Made by a program: the position numbers and the translations under genes. Shown piece after piece: positions 41,987-49,851 of a stretch of 64,000 nucleotides of DNA; position 1 is the first letter of the stretch, and every line of letters starts with the position of its first letter. The DNA comes from Bordetella genomosp. 12 (GTDB lineage: Bacteria; Pseudomonadota; Gammaproteobacteria; Burkholderiales; Burkholderiaceae_B): the NCBI RefSeq assembly GCF_002261355.1, contig NZ_NEVU01000003.1, forward strand, positions 806,001 to 870,000, given 5' to 3'. The notes under the pieces are model-generated. The model made no database searches, had not been told where the DNA came from, and saw nothing but the letters and a program-made list of their open reading frames with translations.

Positions 41987-42904
41987 ATGAGCACATCCAC
42001 CCGTGCGCCTTTTCACGAAGATAACAACCTGCTGCGCCTGTCAGCCGCCATGCAACGCGCCCAACAGAAAGCGGCCCAGGCCATCGCCGACGCCGCTGAA
42101 AAGCAGGCCGCGACACCCGCCCCGTTCATTCTGCCGGGCATCAACGAAACCGCCCATGCGATCCCCAACTACATCGCCCGCAGCGCCGTCTTCGCGCCCG
42201 TGCGCCGGGGCTGGCGTCACTTGCATGACGACACCGTGTTTCTGGAGGGCGCGCATATCCTGCTCAAAGGCTCAGGTAAGCAATTGAGCGAGGACCACGC
42301 CGACATCTGGATGCACGCCATGTACTTGCAAACCACGGCCTTGCTGGGCGAAGCGCCCGTCATCAACCGGGCGGATTTTCTACGCGGCATGGGCCGACCC
42401 ACCGGCGGCAGCGCCTACGAATGGCTGCACGAGGGCATGAAAGACCTGGCCCGCTTTACCCTGTGCATCGAAGCGCGCCGCAGGGATGGCTCGGTGAAGT
42501 ACAGCTATGGCAAACACCCATCGACCCGCGTGCTGGCCATGCTGGGCGGCTTCGATTATCACGAAGCCAGCGGCAGCTACACCCTGTACGCCGACCCGCG
42601 CTGGGCGCAGATTTTTGGCAACCGGGAATATGCCCTGGTGGACTGGACCAAGCGCCTGCTAATGCGCCACGACCTGTCCAAGAGCCTGCAACGCCTGATC
42701 GGCACATCGGCCGACATCCAGCAGAAATACAGCCTGAAAATCCTCAAGCAGCGAGCGCAATACACCGGACGCATGCGCGATTTTCGGGCGACGCTGGAGC
42801 GCAGCCTGAGCGAGCTGGAAGCTCTGAACATCATTGCTGAACCCCGGATTGAAGTCGCCATTCGAGGCCATGAACAAGCGGTCTGGACGCGGCTGGATCG
42901 GTAA
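41987..42904 (+). CDS. trfA: TrfA-like plasmid replication initiator
   Basis: 305 residues from ATG 41987. The TrfA family core is seen in NYIARSAVFAPVRRG, LLGEAPVINRADFLRGMGRPTGGSAYEWLHEG and the winged-helix part SLQRLIGTSADIQQKYSLKIL. Such proteins bind iterons and load DnaB helicase. Five 17-bp iterons begin eight bases after its stop, a near-perfect confirmation. The helix-rich N-terminus AAMQRAQQKAAQAIADAAEKQ may bind DnaB or the clamp. It is placed downstream of virB11 with a 120-bp gap. Confidence 0.88.
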   Translation: MSTSTRAPFHEDNNLLRLSAAMQRAQQKAAQAIADAAEKQAATPAPFILPGINETAHAIPNYIARSAVFAPVRRGWRHLHDDTVFLEGAHILLKGSGKQLSEDHADIWMHAMYLQTTALLGEAPVINRADFLRGMGRPTGGSAYEWLHEGMKDLARFTLCIEARRRDGSVKYSYGKHPSTRVLAMLGGFDYHEASGSYTLYADPRWAQIFGNREYALVDWTKRLLMRHDLSKSLQRLIGTSADIQQKYSLKILKQRAQYTGRMRDFRATLERSLSELEALNIIAEPRIEVAIRGHEQAVWTRLDR

Positions 42905-43170
42905 GTTTTCATCGTCATAGCATCGCGCTTTCTCCCCAAGAACAAGCTGTCTGAGCGCCTTTTCAGCCTGTGGACAAGTCACTTTTCCCGTCGTCATAGC
43001 ATCGCGCCGGGCGCGTCATAAGATCGCGGCCTTTCGTCATAGCATCGCGCTTTATCGTCACAGCATCGCGCCTCGTTTTCGGAAACCCGCATGAACAGGG
43101 GCTTTCCAGACATCGAATCGCCTTCTACCTTATTTCTACCTTTCTTCTACCACACCGGCCTGTGAATAAG
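42905..43170. other. oriV: Iteron-type vegetative origin of replication (oriV)
   Basis: Non-coding region between the TrfA-like gene and the next gene. It holds five iterons (42912-43071), two DnaA-box-like sites one mismatch from TGTGGATAA (TGTGGACAA at 42969-42977 and TGTGAATAA at 43161-43169), and an AT-richer stretch with three TTCTACC repeats spaced exactly 11 bp (43123, 43134, 43145), suited to helical phasing or unwinding. This is the layout of an iteron-controlled plasmid origin. Confidence 0.85.
42912..43071 (+). repeat. Five 17-bp iterons (TCGTCATAGCATCGCGC)
   Basis: Copies at 42912-42928, 42991-43007 and 43034-43050 are identical. 43055-43071 differs at one base (TCGTCACAGCATCGCGC). 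43013-43029 is degenerate (GCGTCATAAGATCGCGG). The last three lie 21 bp apart start to start, i.e. two helical turns, while the first stands alone 79 bp upstream. The spacing fits binding by the neighbouring initiator rather than a CRISPR array. Confidence 0.9.
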
Positions 43171-43332
43171 TCGGAAGGCCGGCGCAGGTAGGCCAAGCCG
43201 TCTTACATCGTCACGCTGGGCAGCCGCATAGCGGCTGCTTCGGTCGGCAACGGTCTACAGCCGCCCTTCCGGGTAACGCCTTCTCTCACCCCCAAGAACT
43301 TGCCCTTCAAGCTGCAAGGCAAAGGAGTTCTC
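43171..43332. promoter_or_regulatory. Regulatory region with GC-rich palindrome
   Basis: 162 bp between oriV and the next gene. GCAGCCGC-ATA-GCGGCTGC (43220-43238) is a perfect 8-bp inverted repeat with a 3-nt centre, a possible operator for a partition or transfer repressor. No promoter can be assigned with confidence. Confidence 0.35.
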
Positions 43333-43791
43333 ATGAGCACAACCATCGACACCCGCATGCTCCACATCACCCAACAAGCCGCCTTGTCCGGCATCGGAGC
43401 CATGAGTCTGGGCGAAGCCCTGACCGCCGCCCTGGTTCTGAATCGCAGCGACTGGCTGCGCGACTGCGGCTACAGCATTGCCGACGCCCTGGATCGCATC
43501 GGCCCCGAATGGGCGGCCCGCCTCTCTGCCGTCGCCCGGCAGTTTCGTAACGAAGTCACCCAGGCTCAATTGCGGTTTTCCTTTGAGATCGTGCCCCATC
43601 AATCCCATAGCGGCGGCTTCACCCTGCGCTTGCTGGAAGCGGGCGAAGAAGTGGGCGGCGGGCAATTCATCGCCCAGGGCGATTCCGGACCATTCACCGA
43701 TGAGCAATCCGCCTACGACGAAGCCCTGGCCACCGGCCGCTGCTGGCTGGTGGGCAAGCAGGCCAATGTCTTTCCCGAGCTGTCGCGCTAA
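43333..43791 (+). CDS. Hypothetical plasmid-backbone protein
   Basis: 152 residues from ATG 43333, preceded by an excellent AAAGGAG. Reads MSTTIDTRMLHITQQAALSG, then ALTAALVLNRSDWLRDCGYSIADALDRIG and LLEAGEEVGGGQFIAQGDSG. No signal, membrane or known DNA-binding motif. It lies between oriV and the stability operon. Function unknown. Confidence 0.6.
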   Translation: MSTTIDTRMLHITQQAALSGIGAMSLGEALTAALVLNRSDWLRDCGYSIADALDRIGPEWAARLSAVARQFRNEVTQAQLRFSFEIVPHQSHSGGFTLRLLEAGEEVGGGQFIAQGDSGPFTDEQSAYDEALATGRCWLVGKQANVFPELSR

Positions 43792-43822
43792 GGGCGCACA
43801 CCCCCACCGATTCTGGAAACTT

Positions 43823-44275
43823 ATGAATGACTCCCCCTCCATCGCACGCTACCGGGCCGCGCTCGCGGCGCTGGATCCCCGTATCAGCATCGCGGCGCAG
43901 CTGCGCGCACTATTCCCCCTGATCGAAGCCGAGCTGGCTGTGGGCGTTCCCCATGCCGCCGTGCTGGATGATCTGGCCGCCGCGGGCCTGTCCGTCCAAC
44001 GCAGCACTTACGCCATCACCTTGTATCGCTGGCGCAAAGCCAAGCGGACATCCTCAGGCAGGGCAGCCCCGGCTGCAAAATCGTCTCCCAGCCCCGCGAC
44101 TCCGCCCGCGCCGGAGATAGATGCCATCCAGGGCCGACCGCGCAACATCCAGACGCCCGGCGACCTGCGCAAAATCCGCGACATGCAGATAGACCTCGAA
44201 GCCTTGCGCCGCGAAGGGCTGGCCAACCGCACCGCCTCCCCTGAATCCACACCATCGAAAAGGAATGAACCATGA
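43823..44275 (+). CDS. StbA-like helix-turn-helix protein
   Basis: 150 residues from ATG 43823. RALFPLIEAELAVGVPHAAVLDDLAAAGLSVQRSTYAITLYRWRK looks like a helix-turn-helix of the type found in StbA, TraD and other small plasmid DNA-binding proteins. The rest is a Pro/Ala-rich linker and a short helix. It overlaps the stbB-like gene by 4 bp. In R388 StbA binds repeats near oriT and controls segregation versus transfer. The assignment rests on gene order plus this motif. Confidence 0.55.
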   Translation: MNDSPSIARYRAALAALDPRISIAAQLRALFPLIEAELAVGVPHAAVLDDLAAAGLSVQRSTYAITLYRWRKAKRTSSGRAAPAAKSSPSPATPPAPEIDAIQGRPRNIQTPGDLRKIRDMQIDLEALRREGLANRTASPESTPSKRNEP

Positions 44276-44979
44276 AAGTCGCCGTCCTGAACTACACCGG
44301 CTCCGTCGGCAAAACCGTTGTCGCCTCTCACCTGCTGGCGCCCCGCATGAACGGGGCGCAAATCTTTGCGGTGGAATCCACCAACGAAACCGGGGCCGAC
44401 CTGGGCCTGAACGTCGATCAGCTGCGCGGCGAACACTTTGGCCGTTTGTTCCGGGAACTGCTAACTCGCGACGATGCGATTGTCGATGTGGGCGCCAGCA
44501 ATATTGAAGATTTTCTGACGCACATGATGCGATACGAAGGCGCGCACGAGGAAATGAGCTACTTCGTGCTGCCGGTCATCAATACCGGCAAGGCCCAGCG
44601 TGAAACCATCAAAACGGCAGCGGCCCTGGCTGAGCTGGGCGTTGACCCGCAGCGCGTGCGGATTCTCTTTAACCGTGTCGATAGCAGCGTGCAGGATGAA
44701 TTCCCCTCCATCCTGGCCTACGCCGCCAAGACGGGTGAAGTGCTGGCCAACCCGCAGGCCGCCGTCTACGAAAACGAGGTCTTCGAGCTGCTGGCCGATC
44801 AGCGCACCACCATTGCGGATGTGCTGGCCGACCAGACGGACTACCGCGCCCTGCTGCGCGAAGCCGACCCTAACGACCATGCCCGTATTTCCCAGCTGAG
44901 CAACCGGCACGCCCTGCGCGCCATGGCCAAGCCGGTGGACAGGCAGATGAACGCGGCCTTCAGCGCCCTGTTTTCCTGA
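44272..44979 (+). CDS. stbB: StbB-like ParA-type ATPase
   Basis: 235 residues. MKVAVLNYTGSVGKTVVASHLL has a deviant Walker A (TGSVGKTV) at the N-terminus. DAIVDVGASNIEDFLTHMM is the Walker B region, and FVLPVINTGKAQRETIKTAAAL resembles MinD/ParA proteins. In R388 StbB is required for conjugation and works with StbA in balancing transfer and stability. Overlaps its upstream partner (ATGA) and precedes the stbC-like gene by 11 bp. Confidence 0.8.
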   Translation: MKVAVLNYTGSVGKTVVASHLLAPRMNGAQIFAVESTNETGADLGLNVDQLRGEHFGRLFRELLTRDDAIVDVGASNIEDFLTHMMRYEGAHEEMSYFVLPVINTGKAQRETIKTAAALAELGVDPQRVRILFNRVDSSVQDEFPSILAYAAKTGEVLANPQAAVYENEVFELLADQRTTIADVLADQTDYRALLREADPNDHARISQLSNRHALRAMAKPVDRQMNAAFSALFS

Positions 44980-44990
44980 GTTCGGCCATC

Positions 44991-45425
44991 ATGGAACCCC
45001 TCGCACCCCCTAGCGGCGCGCGCACCAAGCTGGACTTGCTGTACCACGAGGTGCTGGGAGAAGTCGCGGGCCTGGTAGACAGGCTGGAGAACGTCGCCCA
45101 GCGCCTGGATACTGCGCAACAGCAGATGCAGGCCGTGGCCGACACCCAGCAAGTCCTGCCCCAGCAACTCAGCCGTCACCTGAGCGACACCATAGAAACG
45201 GCGGCAAAGCCCATCAACCAGCAGGCGCAACACGCCATTCAAGCCATGCTGGCCGACACCCACACCCGACTAGATCACTTGGCCGGGCAAGCAACCCAAT
45301 ACGCTAGCATCGCCCACCAATCCGCGCGGCGCATGGCGCTTATTGCAGTTGCGGTGGGCGGCGCGGCAGGCGTCCTGGGTGGGCTACTGGCAGGGCTGGC
45401 CCTGGGCCAGCTTCTGGTTTCCTGA
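44991..45425 (+). CDS. StbC-like coiled-coil membrane protein
   Basis: 144 residues. A long helical coiled-coil region (EVLGEVAGLVDRLENVAQRL, DTAQQQMQAVADTQQVLPQQ) followed by a C-terminal membrane span (RRMALIAVAVGGAAGVLGGLL). Position after the StbB-like ATPase and before the coupling protein fits StbC. Function unknown; it may tether the partition or transfer machinery to the membrane. Confidence 0.6.
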   Translation: MEPLAPPSGARTKLDLLYHEVLGEVAGLVDRLENVAQRLDTAQQQMQAVADTQQVLPQQLSRHLSDTIETAAKPINQQAQHAIQAMLADTHTRLDHLAGQATQYASIAHQSARRMALIAVAVGGAAGVLGGLLAGLALGQLLVS

Positions 45426-45436
45426 GAATTTACGCC

Positions 45437-47047
45437 ATGTCTACTCTCATCTCTCCCATCACACGGCGGCGCATCGCCGCCTTTTCTCTGGCGCTCTTTC
45501 CGACCGCAGCCTGGATGGCCGCCGCCACCTGGGGCAGCCACATGCAATGGCGCGACTGGAACACCCAAACCTTCCGGCATTTTGTGATGCTCACACCGCA
45601 ATATCCCTTGCTCTACGGAGCGCTGGGCATCGGTCTGGTTTGCTCCTTGGCCCTGATCCTGTACATTGGGCGCACGGCCCGAACAGAAGGGTTCGAGGGT
45701 GCAGGCTACAAGCGATTCGTGCGCGGCACCCGCACTACCTCTGCCAAAAGCCTGGCCCGCCAGTGTGAAGAACGGGGCAAACAACAGATCGACGTCGGCG
45801 GGATACCCATGCCGACTGCCAATGAAAACCTGCACCTGCTGATCAGCGGCGCAACCGGCTCCGGAAAATCCGTCCTGCTGCGCAACATGGCGGCTTCCGT
45901 GCTAAAGCGCTCCCGACACGACATGGCTACCCGATTGTCGGGCGGCACATCCGAGCGCAACGACCGCATGATCGTGATCGACCCCAACGGCGACCTGCTC
46001 AGCAAATTCTGGCAACCCAACGATGTGATTCTCAACCCCTACGACGCCCGCAGCCAGGGCTGGTCATTCTTCAACGAAGTGCGTGCGGATTACGACTGGA
46101 AGCGGCTGGCACGCTCCCTGGTGCCCATGAGCCAGGACAAAAACGCAGAGGAATGGAACGACTTTGGCCGCCTGCTGCTGCGCGAAACCGCCAAAAAGCT
46201 GCACCAGCTACAGGGCGACGAGGCCAGCATCATGGACTTGTTTCGCCTATGTACCATCGAAGACCCCAAGGTCCTGAAGCAATTTCTGGAAGGCACGCTC
46301 GCCGAATCCCTGTTCGTCGGCTCCAGCGAAGCCAGCAAGGCGCTGTCTTCCGCCCGCTTTGTGCTGTCGAACAAACTCTCGGAACATACCGGCATGAAAC
46401 CGGGCAAGTTTTGCATCCGAGACTGGCTGGAGAAGCCCGACGGGGGCAACCTGTATATCAACTGGCGTGAAGACATGATGAGTTCCATGAAACCGCTGGT
46501 GTCATCCTGGGCCGACGTATTCATCACCTCCATCCTTTCCATGCCCGAAAGCACCCACCGGCGCTGGTGGCTGTTCATTGATGAGCTGGCCAGCCTGGAG
46601 GGCCTGCCCTCACTGGAAGCCGGACTGACCAAAGGCCGCAAGAACGGCCTGCGCATCGTGGCCGGCCTGCAAAGTACTTCCCAACTGGAACACATCTACG
46701 GCCGCACCATGGCCACCACCATCCGGGCCAGCTTCCGGAACCTGGCTGTGTTGGGCGGCTCTCGTACTGATCCGCAGACAGCCAAGGACATGAGCGAAAG
46801 CCTGGGCAAGCATGAAGTGGAACGGCCCAAATACAGCATCAGCCGTAGTGCCGATCATCGCAATACGTCGGACAACATGGACCGGGTTACTGAGGATGTG
46901 GTGACGGCCGCGCAGATACAGGCACTGCCGTCATTGAGCGGATATGTGGCCTTGGCGGGGGATTATCCGATTGCGCGGATGGAGCTGCCGTTCAGGCGGT
47001 ATGGAGCGGCGGCGGAAGCGTTTCGGGAGTGTGGGAAATATGGGTGA
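45437..47047 (+). CDS. trwB: Type IV coupling protein, TrwB/TraD family
   Basis: 536 residues. Two N-terminal membrane spans (AAFSLALFPTAAWMAAATWG; PLLYGALGIGLVCSLALILYI), then a hexameric ATPase. Walker A GATGSGKSVL is at about 138-147, IVIDPNGDLLSKFW follows, and Walker B RRWWLFIDELASLEGLPSL lies at about 375. The closing GGSRTDPQTAKDMSESLGK and LPSLSGYVALAGDYPIA are typical of TrwB and F-TraD. It delivers the relaxase-DNA complex to the VirB channel. In related plasmids the relaxase gene follows directly; here a 5.4-kb cassette lies between. Confidence 0.93.
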   Translation: MSTLISPITRRRIAAFSLALFPTAAWMAAATWGSHMQWRDWNTQTFRHFVMLTPQYPLLYGALGIGLVCSLALILYIGRTARTEGFEGAGYKRFVRGTRTTSAKSLARQCEERGKQQIDVGGIPMPTANENLHLLISGATGSGKSVLLRNMAASVLKRSRHDMATRLSGGTSERNDRMIVIDPNGDLLSKFWQPNDVILNPYDARSQGWSFFNEVRADYDWKRLARSLVPMSQDKNAEEWNDFGRLLLRETAKKLHQLQGDEASIMDLFRLCTIEDPKVLKQFLEGTLAESLFVGSSEASKALSSARFVLSNKLSEHTGMKPGKFCIRDWLEKPDGGNLYINWREDMMSSMKPLVSSWADVFITSILSMPESTHRRWWLFIDELASLEGLPSLEAGLTKGRKNGLRIVAGLQSTSQLEHIYGRTMATTIRASFRNLAVLGGSRTDPQTAKDMSESLGKHEVERPKYSISRSADHRNTSDNMDRVTEDVVTAAQIQALPSLSGYVALAGDYPIARMELPFRRYGAAAEAFRECGKYG

Positions 47048-47157
47048 AACCACTACATATTCGGTAACACTCACAAACAGATAGAATACTTGGGGCGACC
47101 TCAACCTCAGCCAAAAGCAAAACTCGACAGGAACTGCTCACTGTATGTTTTGCAGAT

Positions 47158-47163
47158 TATACT
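47158..47163 (+). promoter_or_regulatory. Candidate -10 element of the defence cassette
   Basis: TATACT 22 bases before the ATG, in an AT-rich region that starts right after the coupling protein stop. A poor -35 (TGCTCA, 47135-47140) is 17 bp upstream. Suggests the cassette has its own promoter rather than depending on the transfer operon. Confidence 0.4.
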
Positions 47164-47184
47164 TGAATTGAAGGGTAAAGCTTC

Positions 47185-49827
47185 ATGACTCAGTCGACGT
47201 TCAACATCTTTGACGCCCTGTCCGCTTGGGGCAAGACACTTCCCACTTGGCAGCATTTCCTGCTGAGTAAATTGGTGGAGGAAGTTGAACTGTCCGACAC
47301 TGACCTTGACGAGGTCTTCTCAGAGTACCTGATCGATCAGAACCTAGCCGACCCCGGTGCCGCTCGCGTTGCTTGGGACCTGGGACTCCCTCAGTTTCAG
47401 TCAAGTGCTCCTGCTGTGGTTAGCACCCTGACGACGATGACCGGCGTTTCAGGCGTCAACGCACTAGCCGCTGGTGAAACGCTAAGCTTCGGACCCAAAC
47501 TTACGGTGATTTATGGACCCAATGGTGCCGGAAAGTCTGGCTACGCACGGGTGCTGAAATCCGCATGCTTTACGCGATCGAAGGACATTGGGATCCTGGG
47601 TGATGTGAAGCTTGCAGAAAGCAAACAGCCAAAGCCAACTGCGAAGTTCTCCTTCGATGATGGTTCCGCCGTGGAATTTGTTCATCAGGAACCCTGCCAA
47701 CGAATGCTTGATGGCTTCGCGGTCTTTGACTCGACCTGCGTAAGTACGCACCTGGACAGCCGCAACGCTTTCCAGGTCATGCCGTATCTGTTCGATGTCT
47801 TCCCACGTATGGTAGCTGCATTCACCGAACTACAAACCAAACTCCGAGACCAGATCACGCTGCGCACGCCTACCACTGACGAATACGTCATCCCTAACAG
47901 CACATCCGAAGTCGCAACGGCACTCTCCGCCCTCAATGCAAAGACAGATCTGTCTCGGCTACATGAACTTGCGGTGTATGGTGAAGCCGAAGCTGCCCAG
48001 CTATCTGCGATCGAACAGAAGTTGGTTGAGTTGCGCACTACAGACCCGAAAGAGATCGTCAAGAGGAACGAACAACGTATTGTCGACTTGAAGACCGTTC
48101 ACGCGTCCATCGGTGCCTTGGCGGAATCGATCCAACCATCGCTCGTGCAAGACATCACTGAAGCCGCATCGCGGATAATGGCGCTGATGCAGCAAGGCGC
48201 GGCGCTGTCAGCCGCCCATTTTGGCGGAGAGCCGGTTCAACCTGTTGGAACCCGTGCGTGGCTAGATCTGCTGGTAGCAGCGATCACCTATGGCGAGGAA
48301 GCGTATCCAGGCGCCACATTTCCTCCTCAGACCGACGGTGCGCGTTGCGTGCTATGCCAACAAACCTTGGATGCTGCCAGCGCAGATCGCCTTGCCAAAT
48401 TCTACCAGGCAGCCACCAGTGATGTGGAGGCTCAGCTTGCTGCCACGAGGCATTCGCTCGGATCTCACAGCGTCGCTCTGAACAAGGTAGGGCTGTCTTT
48501 CTTCGACGAGAAAACTGCCGCGCGGCGCACTGTAGAAGAACTCGATGCGACACTGGCAGCGGAGATTTTCGGGCACGTTGAGGGCTATCGCTCTGTCGTC
48601 AACGTGCTAAGCGACGCCGTGGCGGCGGAGACGGGAGCGGCACTGTCATTGCTTGCATATGACGCTGTTTCGGACCGACTGTCTACGCTTGCAGATCGAC
48701 TAGATCAAGACAACATAAAGCTCCGACAGAGCGATCCTCAGGTATTAATCGACGCGCTGCTTTTGGAACAGCAATTGCTCAAGGATCGACAGCATTTGGC
48801 CAGTAAGTACGTTGCAGTGGTGGAAGCGGTCGAAAATTTTAAGTGGATAGAAAAAGCGAGTACATGCCTTCGCACCCTGCCCACCACCCAGCGCGATGTT
48901 ACGAGTAAGCAGAAGGCTCTGGCAAAAGAACTGGTTGCACAGGGTTTCATCGCGCGATTCACTAAGAACTGCGAAGCGCTGCGGCTGACACTCCCTGTGC
49001 AATTCAAGTTTTCCGGCGATGCGGGAACCACGGATCGGAAGATCGAGATTTCCAACGCTGAGATGACCAAAGTCGCTCCTTCTCGAGTGCTTAGTGAAGG
49101 AGAGCAGACTGCCGCTGCGCTGGCCGATTTTCTGACAGAGGTCGAACTCAACGGCGCTTGCGCGGGAATAATCTTTGATGATCCGGTAACGTCGATGGAT
49201 CATATACGCAAAGAGGCTATCGCGCAGCGCCTGGTTTCCGAAGCCGATCGGAGGCAAGTCATAGTTTTCACGCACGACATCCTGTTCACAAACTATCTCG
49301 CGACGGCTGCCGAAGAGAAGGGAGTGGCGTTCGCAGGGCGCACCGTTTGGCGCGATCATGCCAATTTACCCGGAGCAATCGACCGACTGGCCTTTCCACA
49401 CGAACATTATGAAGGCGCTGCGCATGATCGGGCCAGGAGATACTACGAGTCAGCGCGGGCCTTGGAAGGTGATCCGCAACGGGATGCTTTGGAGAAAGCC
49501 TGTGGCAGTCTTCGCACCGCCTATGAGGACTTCATCCAGAAGAGACTGTTCAACAATGTGGTGCGGCGCTGGCGGGAGAACATCACGTTTACACTGAATC
49601 AGGTGTATTTCGACGAAGCGATTGCCGCACGCATTCACGACCGGATGGCTGCGTTATCGCGCTACATCGACGCACATTCTCACTCGGAAGACTTTCATGA
49701 AGTGCCGCTCACAATCGATTCTGTCAAAAGCGAACTGGCCTATTTCGATGCGATCAAGTCTGACTACAAGAAGGCTCGTACGGAATGGGAAAAGACGAGA
49801 CCAAAGGCCGTAAATGTCTTCAGTTGA
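47185..49827 (+). CDS. AAA_13/RloC-like ATPase with hook motif and C-terminal HEPN-like RNase domain
   Basis: 880 residues. SMC/ABC-type ATPase halves: Walker A YGPNGAGKSGY at about 111-118, ABC signature VLSEGEQTAAAL near 637, Walker B GIIFDDPVTSMDH near 663-670 and H-loop VFTHDILF near 696. Between them a helical arm carries RCVLCQQTL with C388 and C391, similar to the zinc hook of Rad50 and RloC. After the ATPase, about 740-880, R777 and E781 (LRTAYEDFI) and R826-x4-H831 (SRYIDAHSH) fit the HEPN ribonuclease pattern of PrrC/RloC anticodon nucleases. These are seen directly; tRNA or RNA cleavage on phage infection is inference from that family. Base composition is less GC-rich than the backbone. 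A 24-bp gap to the next gene indicates an operon. Confidence 0.85.
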   Translation: MTQSTFNIFDALSAWGKTLPTWQHFLLSKLVEEVELSDTDLDEVFSEYLIDQNLADPGAARVAWDLGLPQFQSSAPAVVSTLTTMTGVSGVNALAAGETLSFGPKLTVIYGPNGAGKSGYARVLKSACFTRSKDIGILGDVKLAESKQPKPTAKFSFDDGSAVEFVHQEPCQRMLDGFAVFDSTCVSTHLDSRNAFQVMPYLFDVFPRMVAAFTELQTKLRDQITLRTPTTDEYVIPNSTSEVATALSALNAKTDLSRLHELAVYGEAEAAQLSAIEQKLVELRTTDPKEIVKRNEQRIVDLKTVHASIGALAESIQPSLVQDITEAASRIMALMQQGAALSAAHFGGEPVQPVGTRAWLDLLVAAITYGEEAYPGATFPPQTDGARCVLCQQTLDAASADRLAKFYQAATSDVEAQLAATRHSLGSHSVALNKVGLSFFDEKTAARRTVEELDATLAAEIFGHVEGYRSVVNVLSDAVAAETGAALSLLAYDAVSDRLSTLADRLDQDNIKLRQSDPQVLIDALLLEQQLLKDRQHLASKYVAVVEAVENFKWIEKASTCLRTLPTTQRDVTSKQKALAKELVAQGFIARFTKNCEALRLTLPVQFKFSGDAGTTDRKIEISNAEMTKVAPSRVLSEGEQTAAALADFLTEVELNGACAGIIFDDPVTSMDHIRKEAIAQRLVSEADRRQVIVFTHDILFTNYLATAAEEKGVAFAGRTVWRDHANLPGAIDRLAFPHEHYEGAAHDRARRYYESARALEGDPQRDALEKACGSLRTAYEDFIQKRLFNNVVRRWRENITFTLNQVYFDEAIAARIHDRMAALSRYIDAHSHSEDFHEVPLTIDSVKSELAYFDAIKSDYKKARTEWEKTRPKAVNVFS

Positions 49828-49851
49828 ATCACCGTTGGAAAGCGATTGAAC

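Noticed and set aside
42912-43071. Possible CRISPR array
   Set aside because: Repeats of 17 bp with irregular spacers of 4 to 62 bp, next to a TrfA-like initiator and DnaA-type boxes, are iterons. No cas genes are present.
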